From Pseudomonas nitroreducens NBRC 12694 (GTDB taxonomy: Bacteria > Pseudomonadota > Gammaproteobacteria > Pseudomonadales > Pseudomonadaceae), in NCBI RefSeq assembly GCF_002091755.1, contig NZ_BDAI01000002.1, forward strand, positions 248,001-312,000: DNA of 64,000 bases. The letters run 5' to 3'. Each line of letters begins with the position of its first letter. The first letter of the stretch is position 1. Under the pieces are notes generated by a model. The model had not been told where the DNA came from, did not search any database, and saw only the letters and a list, made by a program, of their open reading frames with translations. The position numbers and the translations under genes were made by a program. Of the stretch, positions 8,253 to 18,220 are shown piece by piece.

Positions 8253-8738
8253 TCAGCCGCCATGGCGCTGCACCCGCAGTTTTTCCTCCGGGCGCGGGGC
8301 GACGAAGTAGCGGTTGAGCGCCTCGTAGCCGGCCGGGTCCAGCGGGGCCGCCAGCGGGGCGATGGCATGGCGCGCCAGCAGGCGGCTGCGGCAGGTGGCC
8401 GGGTCGATGTCGAGGAAGTGCAGGCAATGCGCCGCGCCGGCCTGTTGCGCGAGGTCGATCAGCCAGCGGCGGTCGGCCAGGGTATTGGCGGGAATATCCA
8501 GCACTACGCTGGTGCCGGCGCGCAGCAGGCCGACCACGTGCGGCCCCATCACCTTGCGTACACGGCGGGCGTAGAGCTGGTAGTCGTCGGGGCTGCTGAT
8601 GCCCCAGGGGAACAGTTCGGCCAGCCACTGTTCCTCGGCCAGCATCACGGTGCCCGGCGCCTCGGCCAGCTCCCGCGCCAGGCAGGACTTGCCCGAGGCC
8701 GCCTTGCCGCACAGCAGGTGCAATGTGCCGGTATTCAT
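8253..8738 (-). CDS. Small AAA/zeta-like P-loop kinase
   Basis: This 161-residue protein starts MNTGTLHLLCGKAASGKS with a Walker A motif at residues 11-18. It resembles the AAA_33 group of P-loop kinases, which includes zeta-toxin-like and chloramphenicol-phosphotransferase-like proteins. The segment VVLDIPANTLADRRW and the LID-like arginines (CRSRLLARH) fit a small-molecule kinase. The start overlaps the preceding NTF2-like gene by 4 bp (ATGA), so the two are probably made together. The substrate cannot be told from the sequence. Confidence 0.82.
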   Translation of the reverse strand: MNTGTLHLLCGKAASGKSCLARELAEAPGTVMLAEEQWLAELFPWGISSPDDYQLYARRVRKVMGPHVVGLLRAGTSVVLDIPANTLADRRWLIDLAQQAGAAHCLHFLDIDPATCRSRLLARHAIAPLAAPLDPAGYEALNRYFVAPRPEEKLRVQRHGG

Positions 8739-9139
8739 GTCGTCGCCTCCAGCAGGTCGGTGCCGTAGGAGTTGTCCACGGCGCAGCGCCAGGCGCCGTC
8801 GGCCTCGCGGCGAAAGACGTAGGTGGCGCGGCGGGTCAGTTTGCCGTGGCTGGTGTCGAGCAGGGTCTGCGCCACGACCAGGGCGGTGTCGCCGGTCTCG
8901 AGGATTTCCAGGCGCCCCTGGCGCACCCGCAGGTTGTGCCCGAAGTGCTCGGCGATGGCGACGAAGGCCTGGCGGATCTGCCCCTTGCCGCGTGCGAACA
9001 GGCCGGGCTTGACCACCAGCAGGGCGTCGTCGGTGTAGAAGTCGATCAGCGCGTCGAAGTCCTCGCGGCCGATGGCTTCGTCGGCGGCCTGGATGAGCGC
9101 TTGCAGCGGGTGCTGTGGTGGGGGGAATACCTGGTCCAT
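8735..9139 (-). CDS. NTF2-like/SnoaL-type small protein
   Basis: The 134-residue product (MDQVFPPPQHPLQALI at the start) has the NTF2-like cone fold signature DFDALIDFYTDDALLVVKPG and a C-terminal strand WRCAVDNSYG, as in YybH/SgcJ-type proteins. Such proteins bind or transform small molecules, often unknown. The start at 9139 was chosen because GGAG lies 6 nt before it; an in-frame ATG at 9151 has no good ribosome site. It overlaps the kinase-like gene by 4 bp. A terminator-like hairpin lies between this gene and a short upstream open frame, so readthrough control is possible. Confidence 0.8.
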   Translation of the reverse strand: MDQVFPPPQHPLQALIQAADEAIGREDFDALIDFYTDDALLVVKPGLFARGKGQIRQAFVAIAEHFGHNLRVRQGRLEILETGDTALVVAQTLLDTSHGKLTRRATYVFRREADGAWRCAVDNSYGTDLLEATT

Positions 9140-9176
9140 CGGTGTCTCCATGATCGGAGCCTCGGACGGCGGGCAT

Positions 9177-9202
9177 TAAAAAACCCGCCGGGAGGCGGGT
9201 TT
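9177..9202 (-). terminator. Rho-independent terminator or attenuator hairpin
   Basis: A perfect 9-bp stem (AAACCCGCC / GGCGGGTTT, 9181-9189 and 9194-9202) has a 4-nt loop and runs into a T-tract on the minus strand. It stands downstream of the short frame at 9221-9283 and upstream of the NTF2-like gene. Confidence 0.85.
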
Positions 9203-9220
9203 GGTTGTTCGCGGAATGCG

Positions 9221-9283
9221 CTAACCCACCATCGGAGCGATGGTGGTAATAATCTGCTGGAAGGTACGGTTGGCGGCATTCAT
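9221..9283 (-). CDS. Possible 20-residue leader peptide
   Basis: The short frame encodes MNAANRTFQQIITTIAPMVG and stops 19 nt before the terminator stem. It has a run of Ile and Thr codons (ATT ATT ACC ACC ATC). The end of the frame contains the hairpin CCACCATCG/CGATGGTGG (9226-9246). The 3' arm of this hairpin can also pair with the 5' arm of the terminator (GGTGGGTT with AACCCGCC, one wobble). This is the layout of a ribosome-dependent attenuator. Against it: no Shine-Dalgarno is visible before the ATG, and the genes downstream are not amino acid biosynthesis genes. It may instead be an independent small gene. Confidence 0.4.
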   Translation of the reverse strand: MNAANRTFQQIITTIAPMVG

Positions 9284-9410
9284 GGGGCAAAAGCTAGCAG
9301 AAGTCTCACCGGTCGCGCCAGCCCTCTTTTTTTGCCGGCGGCATGGCATGATCGCGCCGGCCTGTGGTCCAAAAGGCCATGCCTTCCTCCACGTTGTAGC
9401 GGAGCCATTC

Positions 9411-10031
9411 ATGTCATCCCTTTGCCCAACCCGCATCCTGCGCGCCCTGGCGCTGCTTGCCGGATTGGCCGTTTCCGTCGATGCCCTGGCGGTGACTTGC
9501 CCGTCAGGGCAGCGCCAGGTCTGCCTGGATACCTGTATGTGCCTGCCAGACCTCGGCGCCGTGCTCGGCCCAGTACTCACCGACACCCGCAAGGTGGCGG
9601 CCCAGGCGCTGGGCGTGTGGCTCCAGCAGTCCCGCGATCAGGCTGTGCAGGGCGGCACCGAACCGATGCCGCTGGAAATCCGTGCTCAGTTGCAGCCCTA
9701 CTTCGCCGATGACGTGCTGATGGCAGCGCGTTATTCCATTGGCGCACTGGACGACCTGAACGCCGGCCAGGCGATCATGCAGAACCCCGACACCGAGGCT
9801 GTCACCCTGGTGGACGTGATCGTCTTCCGCAGCGAAGAGGACGCGCAGAAGGACGTCGCTCTCTGGGCCCACGAGCTGTGGCACGTGAAGCAGTATCAGG
9901 AATGGGGTGTGCAGGGCTTCGCCACGCGTTACACGGACGATTTCGACGCCGTGGAGGCTCCGGCCTACGAGATGCAGCGGCGGGTCGCCAAGGACCTGCG
10001 CGACGGCAAGGTCACCGCACAGAAGAACTGA
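9411..10031 (+). CDS. Secreted HExxH (DUF4157-like) protein
   Basis: The 206-residue product starts MSSLCPTRILRALALLAGLA, a Sec signal peptide with a likely cleavage after DALA (about residue 27). GGAG lies 6 nt before the ATG. The mature part has four cysteines (30, 38, 42, 44) and near residue 152 the motif WAHELWHVKQYQEWG, an HExxHxxQY signature seen in DUF4157 and related zinc-peptidase-like folds. A second acidic metal ligand is not obvious, so peptidase activity is uncertain. It is a single gene, convergent with the outer-membrane factor gene. Confidence 0.78.
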   Translation: MSSLCPTRILRALALLAGLAVSVDALAVTCPSGQRQVCLDTCMCLPDLGAVLGPVLTDTRKVAAQALGVWLQQSRDQAVQGGTEPMPLEIRAQLQPYFADDVLMAARYSIGALDDLNAGQAIMQNPDTEAVTLVDVIVFRSEEDAQKDVALWAHELWHVKQYQEWGVQGFATRYTDDFDAVEAPAYEMQRRVAKDLRDGKVTAQKN

Positions 10032-10033
10032 CC

Positions 10034-11521
10034 TCAGCGGCTGGCGCTGGCCTCGGGCGTCGGCGTGCCGCCGCCCAGTGCCTTGCACAGGGCAATCAGC
10101 GTCAGGCGCAGCTGGGTATCGCTGTCCACCACGTCGCGGCGTGATTGCAGGTAGGCGCGCTGGGCGTCCAGTTCCACCAGGAAGTCGGTCATGCCGCCGG
10201 CATAGCGCGCCTTGGCCATGCCATAGGCGATATCGCTGCTGCGCAGTTTTTCCTGCAAGCGCTGGTTGCGCTGGCGTTCGGCGCCGTAGTGGCTCAGCGC
10301 GTCGTCGACTTCCTGCCAGGCCTTGAGCACGGTCTGCTGGTAGGACACGGCGGCTTCCTGCTGTTCCAGCTTGCGCAGATTGATCTGCGAGCGACGCCGG
10401 CCGTTGTCGAAGATCGGCAGAGAGAGGCTCGGGCCGACCGTCCAGGTCCGGCTTCCCCAATCGCCGAATTTGCTGTCTTCCACCGACTCGTAGCCGAAAT
10501 GTGCGCCCAGGCGGATGGTCGGATAGAGGTCGGCCACGGCCACGCCGATGTTGGCGGTGGCGGCGTGCAGTTGGGCTTCAGCGGCGCGGATATCCGGGCG
10601 CCGGCGCGCCACTTCCGAGGGCAGGCCGAGGCTCAGGTCCGGTGCCTGCGGCGCAGTCTGCGCGACGGGTTTCAGGTCCTCGCGCAGGCTGCCCGGCTCG
10701 GCGCCGATCAGTACGCCGATCTGGTTGATCGCCGCGCTCTCGCTGGCCTGCAGTGGCGGCAGGCTGGAACGCAGCTCGGCGAGCTGGCCGCGCTGGCGTT
10801 CGACGTCGAAATCATCCACCAGCCCGCCATCAGCCCGCACCTGGATCAGCTGCATGGATTCCTCGGTGGCGGCGATGTCCTGCTGCGCCACGGCGATCTG
10901 TTGCTGCACGCCGCGCAGCTCGAAGTAGCTGCGGGCCAGTTCCGCCGAAATGCCCAGGCGGGTTTCCTCCAACATCGCCTGCTGCGCATCGACACTGGCA
11001 TCGGCGGCCTCGATGGAGCGACGGATGCGACCCCACAGGTCGGGCTCCCACGAAGCGTCGAAGCCGGCCTGGTAGAGCGTGAAGGGTTCGGCCAGGACCT
11101 TGGCGATCTGGCCGCTGTCACCGGTCGGTGCGATGCGCTGGATCATCAGCGCGTTGGAGCCGTTCTCGCTCAGGCGCTGGCGATTCACAGCGGCCGAAGC
11201 GTTGACGTCGACGCCGCGCTGGGCCGCCACCATCTGCCGCTGCAGGCGGCTCTGGGCGAAGCGCAGCACGGCAGTCTTGAGGTCCGGGCTGGCCTTGTCG
11301 GCGCGGCGTTGCAGGTTGTTCAGCACCGGGTCGCTGAACAGGGTCCACCAGTCCTCGCTGAGCCGGGTACTGCCCTCCACCGGGTGCAGTTGTCCGGCGC
11401 CGGCGTGGGCGGCCTGCCAGCTCGCCGGTGCCTGGGTTTTCGGCGCTTCGTAGTCGGGGCCGACGGCGCATCCACCAAGGGTGATAACGACAATTGCAGC
11501 GGGAGTGAGGTTGCGCTTCAT
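10034..11521 (-). CDS. NodT/OprM-type outer-membrane efflux lipoprotein
   Basis: The product (495 residues) starts MKRNLTPAAIVVITLGGCAV, a lipoprotein signal with LGGC as lipobox, followed by GPDYEAP, the usual start of OprM/NodT factors. The two OEP repeats are visible as long coiled-coil stretches. It should form the trimeric outer-membrane channel for the ABC exporter encoded upstream. The start at 11521 was chosen for the lipobox position; AGAGAAAGAAG precedes it. An in-frame start 6 codons earlier (11539) would overlap the permease gene. It is the last gene of the efflux operon. Confidence 0.92.
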   Translation of the reverse strand: MKRNLTPAAIVVITLGGCAVGPDYEAPKTQAPASWQAAHAGAGQLHPVEGSTRLSEDWWTLFSDPVLNNLQRRADKASPDLKTAVLRFAQSRLQRQMVAAQRGVDVNASAAVNRQRLSENGSNALMIQRIAPTGDSGQIAKVLAEPFTLYQAGFDASWEPDLWGRIRRSIEAADASVDAQQAMLEETRLGISAELARSYFELRGVQQQIAVAQQDIAATEESMQLIQVRADGGLVDDFDVERQRGQLAELRSSLPPLQASESAAINQIGVLIGAEPGSLREDLKPVAQTAPQAPDLSLGLPSEVARRRPDIRAAEAQLHAATANIGVAVADLYPTIRLGAHFGYESVEDSKFGDWGSRTWTVGPSLSLPIFDNGRRRSQINLRKLEQQEAAVSYQQTVLKAWQEVDDALSHYGAERQRNQRLQEKLRSSDIAYGMAKARYAGGMTDFLVELDAQRAYLQSRRDVVDSDTQLRLTLIALCKALGGGTPTPEASASR

Positions 11522-11531
11522 CTTCTTTCTC

Positions 11532-12635
11532 TCACGCAAGCCGGTGGCGGAACAGCCACGAGGCGAGTGGCAAGGTGACCGCAGCGACCACCAGCATGGG
11601 GATCAGGTTGAGCCCCACGTCGGCCAGGGTCGCGCCTTCGAGGTACACCCGCTGGATCAGGTCGATGCCGAAGCGCAGCGGGTTGGCGTAGGTCACGATC
11701 TGCAGGAACTCGGGCATGTTGCGCACCGGCGTGGCGAGGCCGGACAGCAGCGTCAGCGGCATGATCAGCACGAAGGTGTAGAGCATCGCCTGCTGCATGT
11801 TCAGCGACACGGCGCTGATCGACATGCCCAGCCCGACGCAGGCGATGGTGAAGACCGTCAGCCCGCCATAGAGGTTGATCAGCGAGCCGGCCATGGGTAT
11901 TCGGAACCAGAACAGCGCCATCAGCAGCACCAGCGTGGCCTGCACCAGGCCGATGAGTAGCGGCGGGATGGCCTTGCCGAACATGATTTCCAGCGGCGTG
12001 TAGGGTGTCACCAGCAACTGGTCGAAGGTGCCCTGTTCGCGTTCGCGGGCGACCGAGAGTGCGGTGAGCATCAGCGTCTGCATCATGCTCAGGGTGGCGA
12101 TCAGCGCGGGGATCAGCGGCCAGCGGGTTTCCAGGTTGGGGTTGTACCAGGAGCGGCTGACCACGCTGATGGGCGCCGAGGCCAGGCCCTGTTCGCGGTT
12201 GAACTGGTCCACCACCACGGCGAGCCCGGCAGCGGCGGAGCCGGCGGTGTTGGAGTTGCGGCCGTCGAGGATGACCTGTATCGGCGCCGGGTCGCCCTGG
12301 GTCAGGCGGGTCTGGAAGTCCGACGGGATGTGGATCACCAGCAGCGCCTTCTGCTCGTCGATCACCGTCTGGATTTCCTCGACGCGGGTCAGGGTCGCCA
12401 CCCGGTGGAAGATGCCGCTGCCGTCCAGGCGCGAGGCGAGGCGGGTGGAGGATTCGCTGTGGCTGAGGTCGAGGATGGCGTAGGGGGCGTCGTTGAGGTC
12501 GAAGGTCACGGCGTAGCCGAACAGCACGCTCTGCATCAGCACCGGCGCCACCAGCACGATGCGGTTGGCCGGGTCCTTGAGGATCACCAGCAGTTCCTTG
12601 CGCCAGAGGTTGAGGATGCGCCAGAGAAATTCCAT
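11532..12635 (-). CDS. ABC-2 type permease, YbhR/YhhJ-like (second permease)
   Basis: The 367-residue product has one N-terminal membrane segment, a periplasmic domain of about 150 residues and a block of five membrane segments, the ABC-2 plan. The stretch REREQGTFDQLLVTPYTPLEIMFG is the typical cytoplasmic coupling loop of this family. It should pair with the permease at 12783-13913 as a heterodimer powered by the double ATPase. A 147-bp gap separates the two permease genes, although all other upstream junctions in this operon overlap; the gap is filled by a MITE-like element. Confidence 0.92.
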   Translation of the reverse strand: MEFLWRILNLWRKELLVILKDPANRIVLVAPVLMQSVLFGYAVTFDLNDAPYAILDLSHSESSTRLASRLDGSGIFHRVATLTRVEEIQTVIDEQKALLVIHIPSDFQTRLTQGDPAPIQVILDGRNSNTAGSAAAGLAVVVDQFNREQGLASAPISVVSRSWYNPNLETRWPLIPALIATLSMMQTLMLTALSVAREREQGTFDQLLVTPYTPLEIMFGKAIPPLLIGLVQATLVLLMALFWFRIPMAGSLINLYGGLTVFTIACVGLGMSISAVSLNMQQAMLYTFVLIMPLTLLSGLATPVRNMPEFLQIVTYANPLRFGIDLIQRVYLEGATLADVGLNLIPMLVVAAVTLPLASWLFRHRLA

Positions 12636-12641
12636 GTCGTC

Positions 12642-12784
12642 AGAACCTGCTCAATGTCTGCCTGCGCTTGCCCATACTGCGTTGGAAACAGGCTCAAAAT
12701 GCTCATTTACAGCACGTAAACTGCGCTTTCTCGCCCGTTTCCGCCTTGTCTGGGCTGCGCTCGGCGAGACCTTGAACACGTTCT
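12642..12784. mobile_element. 143-bp MITE-like element with 13-bp terminal inverted repeats
   Basis: The ends are AGAACCTGCTCAA (12642-12654) and TTGAACACGTTCT (12772-12784), inverted copies matching at 11 of 13 bases. Inside is a small palindrome TTTAC/GTAAA (12706-12720). It encodes nothing. It lies between the two permease genes and overlaps the TAG stop codon of the upstream one. I recall similar sequence between genes in other pseudomonads but cannot check this here. Confidence 0.65.
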
Positions 12785-13909
12785 AGTCCAGCCGCTTGCG
12801 CGTCACCAGCCGCGCCAGGCCCAGCAGCGCGACGGCGTAGGCGGCGAGGATGGCGCAGTTCTTGAAGATCATCGGCCAGAAGTCGCCGGCCAGGAACAGG
12901 GATTTCACCAGCTCCATGAAGTAGGTCGCCGGCAACAGGTTGCCGATCACGCGGATGGCGGTCGGTACGTTGCGCAGGTCGAAGATGAAGCCCGAGAGCA
13001 TCATCGCCGGCAGGAAGCTGGCGAGCAGGGCGATCTGGCTGGCGAGGAACTGGTTCTTGGTCACCGCCGAGATCAGCAGGCCGATGCCCAGCGCCACCAG
13101 CATGTAGAGCATGGAGGAGATCACCAGCACGATGAAGGAGCCGTAGATCGGCACGTCGAACAGGAAGCGTGCGGCGAGCAGGCACAGCGCCAGGCCGATC
13201 ATGCCGATGCCGAAGCAGGGGATGATCTTCGCCAGGAGGATTTCCACCGGGCGCACCGGCGTGACGAACAGTGCTTCCAGCGTGCCGCGTTCCCATTCGC
13301 GGGCCATCACCAGGGCGGTGAGGAAGGCGCCCACCAGCGTCATGATCAGCACGATCAGCCCCGGCACAAGGTACCAGGTGCTGGTGTTGGCGGCGTTGAA
13401 CCACATGCGCTGGACGATGGTGACCGCGCCAGCCTGGCTCGCTGAGCCGGCGCCACGGTCGGCCTGCTTCTCGGCGTAGCCCGCCAGTGCGCTGCTGACG
13501 TAGGTGGAGACACTGGCGGCGCGGGTGGCGTCCGAACCCTGAACCAGGACCTGGATCTGCGCATGGCCATCGTTGAGATTGCGGGTGAAATCGGAAGGGA
13601 ACTGCACCACCGCGTCGACCTCGCGGGCTCGCATCAGCTTCTCGCCTTCGGCGAATGAACGCACCAGGTGCGGCTCCAGGTATTCGGTGCGGCTGATCCC
13701 GGCGGCCACATCGCGGGCCACGGGGGAGGGATCGTCGAGGACGATGGCGACGATGGCGCGTTTCACGTCCAGCGACAGGCCGTAGCCGAAGATCAGGATC
13801 AGCGCGATGGGCAGGCCGATGCCGATCAGCAGGTTGCTGCGGTCGCGCACCAGTTGCCGCACTTCCTTGCGGGTCAGCGAGGCCAGGCGCCGCCAGAAGC
13901 CGCCGGCGC

Positions 13910-13913
<4 letters not shown>
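12783..13913 (-). CDS. ABC-2 type permease, YbhS-like (first permease)
   Basis: The 376-residue product starts MSAGGFWRRLASLTRKEVRQ and has the same plan as its neighbour: one membrane segment (LLIGIGLPIALILIFGYGLS), a large periplasmic loop, then five membrane segments. The coupling loop reads MAREWERGTLEALFVTPVRP. It overlaps the ATPase gene by 4 bp (ATGA). Its TAG stop codon lies within the right end of the MITE-like element, so the C terminus (TRKRLD) may have been trimmed or changed by the insertion. Confidence 0.92.
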
Positions 13914-15708
<1,795 letters not shown>

Positions 15709-15709
<1 letters not shown>

Positions 15710-16710
15710 CAGCGTTGCTCGTCGGCGAAGCGCACCGTGGCCGGCATACCCAGGCGCAGGCGATTGTCCGGATCGGCCACCAGCACACGGACTTCGTAGA
15801 CAAGGCTGGTGCGTAGTTCTTCGGTCTGCACGGATTTTGGAGTGAACTCGGCCACCGAGGAGATGAAGCCGACGTGGCCGTCGATGGCCTGGTCCGGATG
15901 GCTGTCGGTGAACACCTGTGCCTTGAGCCCCGGCTTGATGCGGCCCAGGTTGGTTTCGCTGACATAGGCCCGGATCCATTTCGGATCGGTCAGCGCCAGG
16001 GAGTACACCGGGCGTTGCGGCGAGGCCAGGTCGCCGGGCTCCAGCAGGCGCGAACGTACGGTGGCGTTCTGCGGCGCCTTGAGGTCGGCCTCGTCGAGGT
16101 TGTGCTGCAGCAGCGCCACATCGGCGCGGGCGGCGGCGAGCTGGGCTTCGGCCTGGGCGATGTCTTCCGCGCGCGGACCGATCTGCGCCAGGCGCAGGGA
16201 CTTCTGGCGGTCTTCCAGCTCGGCCTGGGCGACCTTCTGCTGCGAGGTGGCGCTGTCGATGTCCTGCTGGCTCACGGCACGGCCGCCCGGGCTGCTGGCG
16301 CGGATATTCTGCAGGCGGCGCAACTGTGTGTTGGCGAGGTCGAGCTGGGCGCGGGCGGCCTTGTCCTGGGCCTTGGCGCGGTCGATGTCCTCGGGGCGCG
16401 AGCCATTCTTCAGACGCAGCAGGTTCTGTTCCTGGGCGGCGATCTGCGCCTGGGCCTTGTCGATCTGCAGGCGCAGGGTGCGGGTATCGAGGCTGGCCAG
16501 CACGTCGCCGGCTTTCACCGGGTCGCCTTCCTCGACATTCATCTTCGCGATGCGCTCGCTGCCGGTGAAGGCCAGCGACACCTGGCGGATGTCCACGTTG
16601 CCGTAGAGCACCAGGCGTTTGTCGTCACTGGCGCGCGAGTGCAGGTACCACCACACTCCGCCCCCCAGCAGCAGCGCAACCAGCGCCACCAGCACCAGCT
16701 TCTTAGGCAT
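15709..16710 (-). CDS. HlyD-family periplasmic adaptor (YbhG-like)
   Basis: The 333-residue product starts with an uncleaved membrane anchor (LVLVALVALLLGGGVWWYL), then a split lipoyl domain (GNVDIRQVSLAF, VEEGDPVKAGDVLASLD), a long coiled-coil hairpin (about 75-200) and a beta-barrel end. This is the adaptor that bridges the inner-membrane ABC transporter and the outer-membrane factor. It is the first of five genes (adaptor, ATPase, permease, permease, channel), the order of ybhGFSR with an added outer-membrane factor. The substrate is probably drugs or other amphipathic compounds. Confidence 0.92.
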
Positions 16711-16965
16711 TCAGGCCTTCCCTGTTTCGTAACAGCCCGATGAAGGATAGACAGTTCCACGCCAAGCATGGGGACCTGTATCAATGGCGAAACGCTCTGG
16801 CCTGCTGGCCCGGCCGTTTCGATGAGCATTCGGCAGCGACAGGGGATGAAGGTTTCAATTCGATGGCGCCGCCGTACGGGCTTCCCTTGTACGTTTCGTC
16901 AGTTCCCGCGTCATGGGGCGGATTGCCTGTTAGCGTGGTGTGACACCCCTCATGGAGATGCCGCC

Positions 16966-17196
16966 ATGGGCAACCAGAAGACCGTCCTGAGCCAGCATCC
17001 TGGGTCGTGGCGCCTGCGCGCCCTGCGGATGCAGTGGTTTGGCCTGGTGTTGCTGTTCCTGGCCGCAGCCCTTGCGGCGTTGACCGATTTTCTGCAGCAG
17101 GACGGCGGCGTGGCGACCATCATCGCTTTCGCCGTGGTCGGGTTGCTGGCGTTGGTGGTGGCGCGGGTGATCCTGATGACGCCCACGCCCGCGTAG
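16966..17196 (+). CDS. Small inner-membrane protein, unknown
   Basis: The 76-residue product has two hydrophobic segments (FGLVLLFLAAALAALTDFL and ATIIAFAVVGLLALVVARVI) joined by a short loop with DFLQQDGG. GGAGATG precedes the ATG at 16966. I do not recognise a family. It stands alone between the efflux operon and a small lipoprotein-like gene. Confidence 0.7.
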   Translation: MGNQKTVLSQHPGSWRLRALRMQWFGLVLLFLAAALAALTDFLQQDGGVATIIAFAVVGLLALVVARVILMTPTPA

Positions 17197-17414
17197 GTGC
17201 CACTGTCTTCTTCTGGGAAATTGCTGCCCGTGCATGCCCTTACCCCGCTTCTCAGTGAGTGGGGCAGTCCGAGCAGACTGAGGCAAAGGTTTCATTCTGC
17301 ACCGAACGGCCCACTCGCCATGAGGGCGAGGGTTGGGGTGATAGCCGGGCCAGGCGCAGAGGCTTCTCGCAAGAGCGGACCCTGGCTTGAGCCAACGCCG
17401 GCATTCGGACTGCT

Positions 17415-17603
17415 TCAGCGTTGCGCAATCGACTGCCCCTGGGGCTGGATCTGCTGCTGCGGAATCCGCTGGTAGCCCATCTCCCCATCGTCCATGGGCG
17501 GTCTGGGTGGGGCGTCATGGCGGTCGTTGTGACCGACGCAGGACGAGCCGCCGAGCAGCACGGCCAGCGCACCGATCAGCAGCAGGAGGGTGGACTTTCG
17601 CAT
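17415..17603 (-). CDS. Small lipoprotein-like exported protein
   Basis: The 62-residue product starts MRKSTLLLLIGALAVLLGGS and has a single cysteine in GGSSCVG, possibly a lipobox but an atypical one. The rest is polar, rich in Pro, Asp and Gln (PPRPPMDDGEMGYQRIPQQQ). GGGAG precedes the ATG by 7 nt. It looks like one of the tiny envelope lipoproteins common in pseudomonads; the function is unknown. Confidence 0.65.
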   Translation of the reverse strand: MRKSTLLLLIGALAVLLGGSSCVGHNDRHDAPPRPPMDDGEMGYQRIPQQQIQPQGQSIAQR

Positions 17604-17824
17604 GTCGTTTCTCCCGGCGATCCCCTTGATAAGTGAACGCGAAATCCCGGCAGCTGGATGGCTGGCCTGACGAATGGGAGCTGTTGCAACCCAGCGCCCA
17701 GGGCGGCCTGGCGATTGCTCTAAACTCCGCCACACGGGCCTGAGCACTATCGTGCAGATCGCCGGGGCTAAGCCATACTCATCCGGACTTCCCAGGCATT
17801 GGGCCCGGGATCAAGGAGTGTGGG

Positions 17825-18217
17825 ATGCTCGATTACGTTGCCCTGGGAATACTGATCTTCGCCGCCGTGGTGTTGTTCTACGGGATCATCGTACTGCACG
17901 ACATTCCCTACGAGATTGCCGTTCACCGCGACCATCCGCATCAGGACGCGATACATGCGGCGGGCTGGGTCAGCCTGTTTACCCTGCACGCCCTCTGGCC
18001 GTTCCTGTGGATCTGGGCCATGTTGTACCGCAAGGACCGTGGCTGGGGCTTCCACCACGGCAGGACGCCACAGGCCGAGGCGGAATATCTCGAAGGGCAA
18101 CTGGCCGAGTTGCGCCAGCGGCTCGAGGTACTTGAAGGGCGCGCTCCCGCTGTCATTGCCGAACCGCCGCCAGTTCCGCCAGCAGCCCCGCCGTCACGAC
18201 CCGGCGGGGAGGGCTGA
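17825..18217 (+). CDS. DUF3302 inner-membrane protein, YiaW-like
   Basis: The 130-residue product has an N-terminal membrane helix (LDYVALGILIFAAVVLFYG), the conserved HDIPYEIAVHRDHPHQDAIH loop and a second helix (LFTLHALWPFLWIWAMLY), the DUF3302 pattern of E. coli YiaW. A Pro-rich tail follows. It ends 3 bp before the HlyD-like gene, matching the yiaW-yiaV pair of E. coli. The pair may form a small transport or envelope-stress module; the exact role is not known. Confidence 0.88.
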   Translation: MLDYVALGILIFAAVVLFYGIIVLHDIPYEIAVHRDHPHQDAIHAAGWVSLFTLHALWPFLWIWAMLYRKDRGWGFHHGRTPQAEAEYLEGQLAELRQRLEVLEGRAPAVIAEPPPVPPAAPPSRPGGEG

Positions 18218-18220
18218 GCC

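Noticed and set aside
8253..9290. A 345-codon frame joining the kinase-like protein to an upstream extension
   Set aside because: The kinase starts at 8738 with a Walker A right after; the extension is an out-of-frame reading of the NTF2-like gene.
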